Shown: positions 58,022-64,000 of the stretch, one piece after another
How the letters are laid out: the number at the start of each line of letters is the position of its first letter
How positions within the stretch are numbered: the first letter of the stretch is position 1
From: Neobacillus sp. PS3-34
GTDB taxonomy: Bacteria > Bacillota > Bacilli > Bacillales > Cytobacillaceae
Length of the DNA: 64,000 bases
Reading direction: 5' to 3'
Assembly: GCF_030915465.1 (NCBI RefSeq)
Contig: NZ_CP133267.1
Location: 3,957,001 to 4,021,000 of the forward strand
Notes under the pieces: model-generated
What the model was told of the DNA's origin: nothing
Database searches by the model: none
The model's input: the letters and a program-made list of their open reading frames with translations, nothing else
Position numbers and translations under genes: made by a program

Positions 58022-58726
58022 ATGCGTAAATGGCTAAGCACCTTTGTATTAATAGGAATTTTCCTTTCTTCTATTACAACTTCTCATGCCTCCCTTGATG
58101 GGATTAAACTGGCAGACTTCCCGTACAACTCTGTGCTTTACCAAAAAGCGAGAAATGAAAAAGGTCTCAACTATTTAAAAAACATCATTATTTTGCCCTA
58201 TGAAAATTTCAACCAGAAGGAAACAGAGAATATCGTTGGGAGACTGGATTCACTGCCGGTTTCATTATTGCAGAAAATAAACGAAAAAGGCATTTACGTT
58301 AAGCTATTTAATGGGAAACTGACAGACAATCCTACAGCGAGCTATTTGAAGGGAGAAATCCCCAGAGGCTACCACACCACAACAACATGGGATGACGTGC
58401 CAGGGATGGGCGGTTCAAGAACGGTCCTTGTAAAAATCGGCAGCAGTGACAAAGGGAAAGGCCATGGTTCTATTAATCTTGAATTGCATGAACTTGCCCA
58501 TTCCATTGATCGCCTTGTATACCATGACATTCGTTATGACCACCATTTTCAAGCGGTTTGGAAAAGAGAGAGTGAGAGCCTTTTTCCGGGCAACAGTTAT
58601 TTTATCAATTATCCAGAAGAATACTTTGCAGAAACCTTTGCCATGTTTTATTACGATCAGGTATCCAGAAATGTTTTAAAAGAAAAGGCTCCCTTGACTT
58701 ATAAATTGATTAGCCGATTAAGTTAA
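58022..58726 (+). CDS. secreted anthrax-lethal-factor-like zinc metalloprotease
   Basis: The 234-aa precursor has a signal peptide, MRKWLSTFVLIGIFLSSITT with a likely cut after SHA (residue about 21). The catalytic motif is LELHELAHSIDRL (HExxH, about 154-160), with the downstream EEYFAETFAMFYYD supplying the third zinc ligand, the pattern of the ATLF (anthrax toxin lethal factor catalytic) family. Only the catalytic domain is present: no protective-antigen-binding domain, so it is not a toxin component as such. Bacillus homologues are widespread and their substrates unknown. ATG 58022 follows GGGGAAATG. Confidence 0.82.
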   Translation: MRKWLSTFVLIGIFLSSITTSHASLDGIKLADFPYNSVLYQKARNEKGLNYLKNIIILPYENFNQKETENIVGRLDSLPVSLLQKINEKGIYVKLFNGKLTDNPTASYLKGEIPRGYHTTTTWDDVPGMGGSRTVLVKIGSSDKGKGHGSINLELHELAHSIDRLVYHDIRYDHHFQAVWKRESESLFPGNSYFINYPEEYFAETFAMFYYDQVSRNVLKEKAPLTYKLISRLS

Positions 58727-58798
58727 ATATCTTTGGCATAGTAGCTCATTATTGTTAAAATGAGAGAAAAATGATTGCTGTTTTGGAGAGTGAATGAA

Positions 58799-59593
58799 TT
58801 GAAACAATATTTGGAGCTTTGTGAGCATATTTTAGCAAACGGAAATGTAAAGGAAGACCGCACAGGAACGGGGACCATCAGTACATTCGGTTACCAGATG
58901 AGATTCAATTTACAGGATGGCTTTCCTCTTTTAACAACGAAAAAGCTGCATTTAAGATCAATTATTTATGAGCTCCTCTGGTTCTTAAAGGGGGATACGA
59001 ACATTCAATACCTGCAGGATAACGGAGTAAGAATCTGGAACGAATGGGCAGATGAGAACGGAGAGCTTGGTCCCGTTTATGGCCATCAGTGGAGATCTTG
59101 GACGGGGGCTGATGGAAAAACGGTTGACCAAATCAGCGAATTAATTGAACAAATTAAAAAAAATCCTGACTCCAGAAGACTAATTGTCAGCGCATGGAAC
59201 CCTGCAGATATGGACAAAATGGCTTTGCCGCCATGCCATTGCCTATTCCAATTTTACGTAGCCGATGGAAAATTGTCGTGCCAGCTATATCAGCGTTCAG
59301 CAGATGTGTTCCTTGGCGTTCCCTTTAATATCGCATCCTATGCCCTGCTAACCTACATGGTTGCGCAGGTATGCGGTTTGGAGCCAGGAGAATTCATCCA
59401 CACATTCGGAGACGTCCATATCTACCAAAATCATATTGAGCAGGTGAAGCTTCAGCTTGAAAGAGAAACACGTTCTCTTCCTCAATTAAAGCTGAATCCG
59501 GATGTGAAAGACATTTTCAGTTTTGAGTTTGAAGACTTTACTCTTGAAGGCTATGATCCTCACCCACATATAAAAGGAGCGGTAAGCGTATGA
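58799..59593 (+). CDS. thyA: thymidylate synthase ThyA
   Basis: The 264-aa folate-dependent thymidylate synthase converts dUMP to dTMP. The start is [20 protein letters not shown], followed by [18 protein letters not shown]. The catalytic Cys is in [12 protein letters not shown], and the C-terminal [14 protein letters not shown] is typical. It is of the short E. coli-like type. TTG 58799 is chosen by homology, with GGAGAG upstream; an in-frame GTG at 58790 is too close to the RBS. The stop overlaps the dfrA start. Confidence 0.95.
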   Translation: MKQYLELCEHILANGNVKEDRTGTGTISTFGYQMRFNLQDGFPLLTTKKLHLRSIIYELLWFLKGDTNIQYLQDNGVRIWNEWADENGELGPVYGHQWRSWTGADGKTVDQISELIEQIKKNPDSRRLIVSAWNPADMDKMALPPCHCLFQFYVADGKLSCQLYQRSADVFLGVPFNIASYALLTYMVAQVCGLEPGEFIHTFGDVHIYQNHIEQVKLQLERETRSLPQLKLNPDVKDIFSFEFEDFTLEGYDPHPHIKGAVSV

Positions 59594-60078
59594 TCTCATT
59601 TATTTGGGCAATGGATGCGGACCGTGCCATCGGAAAAAATAATCAGCTTCCGTGGCATTTGCCGGAGGATTTAAAATTTTTCAAACGGGTGACGATGGGA
59701 CATCAAATCGCGATGGGAAGGAAAACATATGAATCGATCGGAAGGCCGCTTCCAGGGAGAGAAAATATAATCATTACACGCAATCCAGAGTTTGAAGCAA
59801 AGGGCTGTACCGTTTTCCATTCTGTAAGTGAATTTGTTGAATACAGCAAACAAACTGATGATGAGATTTTTGTTATTGGCGGGGCAGAAATTTTTCAGGA
59901 AACGTTTGAATATGCAGGAAAACTTTATTTAACCCTTATCGATGAAAGCTTTGGCGGAGATACTTTTTTTCCCGAGTTTGATCTCTCTGAATGGAGCCTT
60001 GTTTCCCGAGAAAAAGGATTGAAGGACGAGAAAAACCCGTATGATTATGAATTTACCATTTACGAGCGTAAAGCTTAA
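59590..60078 (+). CDS. dfrA: dihydrofolate reductase
   Basis: The 162-aa enzyme regenerates tetrahydrofolate consumed by ThyA. Conserved parts are [36 protein letters not shown] (with the substrate-binding acidic residue) and [20 protein letters not shown]. The gene starts at an ATGA overlap with thyA, the usual thyA-dfrA coupling. Nothing in the sequence suggests a trimethoprim-resistant variant. Confidence 0.95.
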   Translation: MISFIWAMDADRAIGKNNQLPWHLPEDLKFFKRVTMGHQIAMGRKTYESIGRPLPGRENIIITRNPEFEAKGCTVFHSVSEFVEYSKQTDDEIFVIGGAEIFQETFEYAGKLYLTLIDESFGGDTFFPEFDLSEWSLVSREKGLKDEKNPYDYEFTIYERKA

Positions 60079-60086
60079 AATGTTAT

Positions 60087-60114
60087 GGCAGCCTCTTCTA
60101 GGGGCTGTTTTTTA
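60087..60114 (+). terminator. terminator of thyA-dfrA
   Basis: GCAGCC-tcttcta-GGGGCTGT stem with TTTTTTAT; repeat copy 3 starts about six bases on. Confidence 0.7.
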
Positions 60115-60119
60115 TCGTC

Positions 60120-60416
60120 TAGGAAATTATAAAATTAAATGATGTGAATAACTTCTACAAGTTGTATTAATCTAGCTCCAGCGCCCAGCCAGTTTTCACC
60201 TTTGAATAGCACCTTTGAATATCTTGCTCCAAGCATGACCTTTAGGTGATGCTTGGAGCAGCTCGGGGTCATAAGCCAAATCACTCCAGAAATCAGGACA
60301 GGGAACGCTTCGGCAGCATCCGCATCGCACGAAGGAAAAGCGATAGCTTTTCCGAGGATGACTGCGTGATTCGTCTTATGTCTGTCGGAGCTAACCAGGG
60401 CGCTTGCGCCTTTTGT
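60120..60416 (+). repeat. modular intergenic repeat, copy 3 (inserts A and B)
   Basis: Starts TAGGAAATTATAAAATTAAA and shares GTTGTATTAATCTAGCTCCA with copy 1. It carries insert A (hairpin TGCTCCAAGCAT/ATGCTTGGAGCA, about 60215-60250) like copy 2. It also has a second insert B at about 60298-60361, with hairpin GGAAAAGC-gata-GCTTTTCC, in place of the TTTC between CAGGA and CTGCGTGATTCG. It ends GGGCGCTTGCGCCTTTTG. The flanking ORFs are shadow frames. Confidence 0.85.
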
Positions 60417-60500
60417 TCTTATGCAAAATGCTTGCATTTCTGGTGTCAGATAATCAAATTCCGTATATACTTTTATCGGGAGAAAAAGGAGGAAGGCAGC

Positions 60501-61232
60501 ATGATAAGACTTATCGCTTGTTTTTTATATATGAGCGGCTATCTGGTATACAGTATTCCTGCTTTGAAGAGGATGAAAAAGCTTGCCGGTACAATGCTTG
60601 TTTCCGAAAGCGATCCGATCATACACAAGGTTCCAAAGCAATGGTCTAAAACGATGATGAATTTGACTGGATCTACAGTAAAGGTTGAGGGGGAGGAATT
60701 AATCCCGGAAGGTCCTGTAGTGTTAATCTGCAACCATGAAGGGGACTTTGATATACCAGTACTTCTGAGTTCTATAAAAAAGCCGTTTGGCTTTGTATCA
60801 AAAATAGAAGTGAAAAAAGTACCAATTCTATCTTCCTGGATGGAAGTGATGAATTGTGTCTTTATTGACCGAAATAACCGCCCTCAGGCAATTGCTTCCC
60901 TTCGCAAAGGTGCTGAGTTACTGAAAAAAGGGCATTCCATCGTCATTTTTCCTGAGGGAACGAGAAGCAAAGGCGGCCCAATAGGAACTTTTAAAGTGGG
61001 AGGCTTCAGGCTTGCAAAAGATGCTAATGTTCCAATTGTGCCAATATCCATAGAGGGGACCTCTGATGTTTTTGAGAAAAACGGATGGAAGGTAAAGCCT
61101 GCATATATAAAGGTGAACATTAGCCATCCGATTACATCCCATATCAATTCTAACAAGGATGTAAAACTGCTCGCTGAAGAAACGAAGCAAATCATTATTT
61201 CCTTCAGGGAAAACCGCAGAATGGTGTCGTAG
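60501..61232 (+). CDS. plsC: lysophospholipid acyltransferase PlsC family
   Basis: The 243-aa membrane-associated 1-acylglycerol-3-phosphate acyltransferase begins with a short hydrophobic N-terminus. The catalytic HX4D motif is in CNHEGDFDIPVLLSS (about 76-90), and IVIFPEGTRSKGG carries the substrate-binding motif. RBS AAGGAGGAAGG precedes ATG 60501. The open frame extends far upstream through the repeat but is not conserved there. Confidence 0.93.
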   Translation: MIRLIACFLYMSGYLVYSIPALKRMKKLAGTMLVSESDPIIHKVPKQWSKTMMNLTGSTVKVEGEELIPEGPVVLICNHEGDFDIPVLLSSIKKPFGFVSKIEVKKVPILSSWMEVMNCVFIDRNNRPQAIASLRKGAELLKKGHSIVIFPEGTRSKGGPIGTFKVGGFRLAKDANVPIVPISIEGTSDVFEKNGWKVKPAYIKVNISHPITSHINSNKDVKLLAEETKQIIISFRENRRMVS

Positions 61233-61264
61233 AAAAAGCATCCACAAAAAATGGATGCTTTTTT
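61229..61264. terminator. terminator between plsC and a minus-strand gene
   Basis: GAAAAAGCATCCA-caaaaaa-TGGATGCTTTTTTC perfect stem. Confidence 0.85.
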
Positions 61265-61276
61265 CCATGCGGAAAA

Positions 61277-61516
61277 TCAGTATAATAGTTCATTTAATTC
61301 ATATTCAGCCATTTTCGAAAGCATTTCCCTAAATTTATCCGGATGGCAAAATTCATCTGGATGAAAATGGACTTTAACCCACTGGATAAGCTCCCTTGGA
61401 CTATTGAAATACTCTCCGCTTGTATCACTTTTCCTAATCGTATACCGTCCATTGTCATCATCAATTGTTACCTCAACTGGAAGCGCACCATCATAACTGC
61501 ATAAAGAAAACTCCAT
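61277..61516 (-). CDS. hypothetical protein (79 aa)
   Basis: The acidic protein begins MEFSLCSYDGALPVEVTIDD and ends REMLSKMAEYELNELLY. ATG 61516 was chosen for RBS AAAGGA about nine bases upstream; an in-frame GTG two codons earlier is too close. There are two Cys and several His, but no recognised metal motif. The family is not known to me. Confidence 0.6.
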   Translation of the reverse strand: MEFSLCSYDGALPVEVTIDDDNGRYTIRKSDTSGEYFNSPRELIQWVKVHFHPDEFCHPDKFREMLSKMAEYELNELLY

Positions 61517-61522
61517 TGACAC

Positions 61523-61815
61523 ACATCCTTTTTAAAATGTTTTAATTAGTATATGCTGTGATATCTGGATTATATTGGCCAAATCAACAAATGGAAGTGT
61601 AATTTATCGAACTTTCCAGTTTTGGACATTGACTTCAACAATATATATTGTTAAATTGTGAGTAGAGTTTAATAATGACACATTTCGACTTTGGGCGAAA
61701 TGTACATTTATTTATGAAATTATTATGAACAATTGGTATTAATTGACCCAAAAGGGTTATTAAATACTATAATCATAGTAGATTTATTATGACAACTTAA
61801 AGGGGATGCTATTCC
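61523..61815. other. intergenic region with palindromes and tatA promoter
   Basis: AACAATATATATTGTT (61637-61652) is a perfect 16-bp palindrome. ACATTTCG (61680-61687) pairs with CGAAATGT (61696-61703). TTGACC (61743-61748) and TATAAT (61768-61773) may be the tatA promoter, although the 19-base spacer is long. No ORF is apparent. The palindromes may be operator sites. Confidence 0.5.
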
Positions 61816-62010
61816 ATGTTTCAAAATATTGGCGTACCAGGTTTGATCTTAATTCTTACTTTGGCCCTAATCATCTTCGGACCTAAGAAACTGCCTGAAA
61901 TCGGACGCGCTTTTCGCCAGACTTTGAGGGAATTTAAAAAGTCTACCCGTGAATTGACAGACGATGTAATGCAGGACATTGAAGAAGAAAAGAAAAAATT
62001 GACTAAATAA
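61816..62010 (+). CDS. tatA: twin-arginine translocase subunit TatA
   Basis: The 64-aa protein has one N-terminal membrane helix ([18 protein letters not shown], about 5-22), the hinge [13 protein letters not shown] and an amphipathic helix, then an acidic/basic tail. TatA forms the pore of the Sec-independent export machinery for folded proteins. TatC lies 75 bases downstream; a hairpin in the gap may balance expression. RBS AAAGGGGATG precedes ATG 61816. Confidence 0.95.
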   Translation: MFQNIGVPGLILILTLALIIFGPKKLPEIGRAFRQTLREFKKSTRELTDDVMQDIEEEKKKLTK

Positions 62011-62011
62011 G

Positions 62012-62041
62012 GTGTAAGATGATAAGTCTTGCACCTTTTCT
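62012..62041 (+). terminator. read-through hairpin between tatA and tatC
   Basis: AAGGTGTAAGA-tgata-AGTCTTGCACCTT stem with a short T run. It probably reduces but does not abolish tatC transcription, as TatA is needed in excess (inference). Confidence 0.6.
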
Positions 62042-62085
62042 TCATTTATCAACAAAGCAACATTTGAAATTGGCAGGGGAAGATT

Positions 62086-62835
62086 ATGGAAGATAAAGAA
62101 TTACACTTAACTGATCATTTAGATGAATTGCGGAAAAGGTTAATTATTACCGTTGCTGCATTTATGATATTTTTTATTGCTGCATTCATCTATGTTGAAG
62201 ATATTTATAAATGGTTTGTCCGTGATTTGGATGTAAAATTGATGGTGCTTGGACCAAGTGACATCATGTGGATTTATTTTACGCTCGCAACAGTGGTGGC
62301 CATCGCCTGTACCATTCCTGTCCTCGCGGTACAAATATGGTTTTTCGTAAAGCCTGCACTCAGGCCAGTTGAAAGAAGGGTAACGCTCACTTACGTTCCG
62401 GCGCTCTTTTTCCTGTTTGTCACCGGGCTGGTTTTTGGATATTTTGTTATCTTCCCAATGGTTTTTAACTTTCTTATAAATATAGGCGGGGACATGTTTG
62501 TCACCAATTTTACGGCAGATCGATACTTCCAATTCATTTTAAATATGACTTTGCCATTTGGCGTATTGTTTGAGCTGCCTGTTGTGGTGATGTTTTTAAC
62601 CTCACTGGGAATCATTAACCCATTTGTTTTATCAAAGATTCGCAAATATGCTTACTTCGTTCTTGTCATTATCGCAGTCGTCATTACACCGCCGGATTTC
62701 ATGTCGGACTTTATCGTAACGCTGCCGCTGCTATTCCTTTACGAAATCAGCATCAACCTGTCCAAAATTGTGTATAGAAGAAAGCTGAAAAAGGATAAGG
62801 AATGGGAAGAAAGCACGGAAACAGAAGTAATATAA
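62086..62835 (+). CDS. tatC: twin-arginine translocase subunit TatC
   Basis: The 249-aa integral membrane protein has six helices. The conserved N-terminus LTDHLDELRKRLIITV and the LRPVERRVTLTYVPALF loop are present, with FELPVVVMFLTSLGII and AVVITPPDFMSDFIVTLPL at the C-terminal half. TatC binds the twin-arginine signal. RBS GGGGAAG precedes ATG 62086. A terminator-like hairpin at 62846-62875 follows. Confidence 0.95.
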   Translation: MEDKELHLTDHLDELRKRLIITVAAFMIFFIAAFIYVEDIYKWFVRDLDVKLMVLGPSDIMWIYFTLATVVAIACTIPVLAVQIWFFVKPALRPVERRVTLTYVPALFFLFVTGLVFGYFVIFPMVFNFLINIGGDMFVTNFTADRYFQFILNMTLPFGVLFELPVVVMFLTSLGIINPFVLSKIRKYAYFVLVIIAVVITPPDFMSDFIVTLPLLFLYEISINLSKIVYRRKLKKDKEWEESTETEVI

Positions 62836-62845
62836 AATTTGTCTA

Positions 62846-62875
62846 AAACCTTCAGAAAGATCTGGGGGTTTTTTG
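62846..62875 (+). terminator. terminator of tatAC
   Basis: AAACCTTCAGA-aag-ATCTGGGGGTTT (with G-U pairs) followed by TTTTG. Confidence 0.65.
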
Positions 62876-62951
62876 TTTGATGAAAATCACATAAAAGGAG
62901 TGTACCAACGATGTGTATTGATTTAACTAATTGAAAAAATTTTATATAGTA

Positions 62952-63052
62952 TTGACGCGTTCTTTATAAAGAAATATAATGTTTATAGGTATTAGGAAAT
63001 ATAGTTTAGCTGGTAGGCTTCTTTTTTTACAAAGTTCGTTCTTTATATAGAA
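62952..63052 (+). promoter_or_regulatory. EPS operon promoter with SinR-type operator sites
   Basis: TTGACG (62952-62957), 17-base spacer, TATAAT (62975-62980). The spacer contains the perfect palindrome TTCTTTATAAAGAA (62960-62973), which includes GTTCTTT, the SinR consensus GTTCTYT. A near copy TTCTTTATATAGAA (63039-63052) lies in the leader, also preceded by G. A repressor bound at the first site would cover the -35/-10 region. Confidence 0.7.
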
Positions 63053-63102
63053 CTTATTATTTGTTTTAAAGGTTGAAAAATTTCAAATTAAGGTGGTATA
63101 TA

Positions 63103-63774
63103 ATGAATCCTTTTCAAGATGATCCTAAAATAGGCAAAGATAAAGCAAAAGATATAAATTTAAAAGAATTATACTTTGTAATAAAACGACGTTTTTGGTT
63201 GCTGATACTAAGTACTGTTTTGTTTACATGCTTAGGTGCATATTACACCTTTTCTACTAATGTTCCTTTATACGAATCTTCATCAAGAATCATTATTGGG
63301 GCGGATCCCGAATTTAGGAATACCCTTCAAGTAATCATAAAGGATTCCACTGTCTTACAAAAGGTAGTAAATGAACTAGGGTTAGGAACTTCTCCAGAAT
63401 CACTGGCTGGCCAAATTACAATTCAAAGTATTGATAATTCCCAGGTAGTAAGCATTGGAGTGACAGATACTAATCCAAAACGCGCAGCAGAAATTGCAAA
63501 TACTGTTTCAAGGGTTTTTAAGGAACAAATACCTAATATTGTTGGATTTAAGGATGTAAAATTATTATCTGATGCAAAGGTAAATCCTTGGCCAATTAAT
63601 CAAAATCAAAACAAAATAATAATGATTTCTTCGATTGTTGGAGTGGTAATGGGGATTGGTTTAATTTTTTTAGTGGATTCTTTAGATGATACGATAAGGT
63701 CTGAAATCGATCTTGAAGCAGCATTAGGATTGCCGGTCTTAGCCAGCACTTCAAAAATAAAAAAAAGAATTTAA
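63103..63774 (+). CDS. Wzz/YveK-type polysaccharide chain-length regulator (EpsA-like)
   Basis: The 223-aa protein has two membrane segments (about 33-52 and about 176-196) flanking an extracellular domain, like CapA/EpsA modulators of BY-kinases. The N-terminal INLKELYFVIKRRFWLLILS and the C-terminal DSLDDTIRSEIDLEAALGLP are typical. The cytoplasmic end normally activates the partner kinase, which follows here. RBS AAGGTGG lies before ATG 63103. It is the first gene after a SinR-type promoter. Confidence 0.88.
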   Translation: MNPFQDDPKIGKDKAKDINLKELYFVIKRRFWLLILSTVLFTCLGAYYTFSTNVPLYESSSRIIIGADPEFRNTLQVIIKDSTVLQKVVNELGLGTSPESLAGQITIQSIDNSQVVSIGVTDTNPKRAAEIANTVSRVFKEQIPNIVGFKDVKLLSDAKVNPWPINQNQNKIIMISSIVGVVMGIGLIFLVDSLDDTIRSEIDLEAALGLPVLASTSKIKKRI

Positions 63775-63822
63775 AAAAAGAAATAATAAAATCGATGAAA
63801 ATAGAAATAAGGAGTGATACTC

Positions 63823-64000
63823 TTGGTGCTGAATAGGAAAAATGTAGCATCTAGTAAAAGTAGGACCTTGGTTGCCTACTCTCACCCGGAATCAGTACTT
63901 TCCGAGCAATATAACATGATACATGCAAATATTAAATTTGCGATGAATGACAAAAATAGCCGAACATTTTTGATTACTTCACCAAGCAATGGGGAGGGAA
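63823..64000 (+). CDS. CpsD/CapB-family tyrosine kinase, 5' part (3' truncated by window)
   Basis: The first 59 codons are visible: a short lead, then HPESVLSEQYNMIHANIKFA and RTFLITSPSNGEG, which is the beginning of the Walker A region of BY-kinases. RBS AAGGAG lies nine bases before TTG 63823; GTG 63826 is an alternative. It is paired with the EpsA-like modulator directly upstream. The remaining eps genes lie outside the window. Confidence 0.8.
   Translation, partial: MVLNRKNVASSKSRTLVAYSHPESVLSEQYNMIHANIKFAMNDKNSRTFLITSPSNGEG

Noticed and set aside
58022..58726. anthrax toxin component
   Set aside because: Only the protease-domain fold is shared; no domain for binding protective antigen and no partner gene is present.
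60246..60500. N-terminal extension of plsC through the repeat
   Set aside because: The extension encodes the intergenic repeat; the family start and a strong RBS are at 60501.

Overview
The window comes from a low-to-medium G+C, endospore-forming member of the Bacillaceae. The gene order yprB, cotD, ypsA, gpsB, rnpB, ypsC ... ypvA ... ypwA ... bcsA, ypbQ, dynA ... ypcP, sspL ... ypgQ, ypgR, brxA is the 'yp' region of Bacillus subtilis. B. subtilis itself lacks several genes seen here: quinol NO reductase, a ba3-type oxidase and formate-THF ligase. A Cytobacillus/Mesobacillus-like species is plausible, but this is an inference from gene content. I see no tRNA genes, insertion sequences, prophage or CRISPR arrays.

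Layout. 1-7.2 kb: housekeeping and spore genes (yprB, cotD, ypsA, gpsB, RNase P RNA, ypsC, ypvA). 7.2-13.2 kb: a respiratory/NO island with a DUF59 protein, a haem-copper-like membrane protein, three DUF2249 proteins, a cysteine-poor Crp/Fnr regulator and norZ. Fnr-type boxes lie at activator spacing before norZ and before the third DUF2249 gene. 13.3-17.5 kb: carboxypeptidase M32 and a ba3-type oxidase operon, with another Fnr-type box upstream. 18-36 kb: SDR, alkylpyrone synthase and methyltransferase, a Fur-box-preceded small peptide, a double dynamin, ypcP, sspL, two RNase H-like genes, cspD, topB and mntR. 36-46.5 kb: metA, fhs, gpx, degV, ypgQ, an ABC-F gene, ypgR, brxA and ypiP.

46.7-57.9 kb: ypjP, then a tellurium-resistance-type (Ter) stress cluster: three TerD proteins, TerC, TelA, YceG and a four-gene biosynthetic module (citrate-lyase-like, phosphoribosyltransferase-TRSP, StiP, HAD) predicted to make a nucleotide-like metabolite. 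58-62.9 kb: a lethal-factor-like metalloprotease, thyA-dfrA, plsC and tatA-tatC. 62.9-64 kb: start of an exopolysaccharide operon (Wzz-like and BY-kinase genes) whose promoter carries SinR-type GTTCTTT sites.

Two features cut across the window. First, at least 18 conserved genes carry about 23 single-base frameshifts, mostly one base missing from a short homopolymer. This is far more likely to be sequencing error than gene decay, so these genes are annotated as full-length CDS with the break position stated. Second, three copies of a modular intergenic repeat (about 168-297 bp), and a possible fourth relative, each begin just after a Rho-independent terminator. They contain exchangeable hairpin modules, and one stem shows a compensatory base-pair change.
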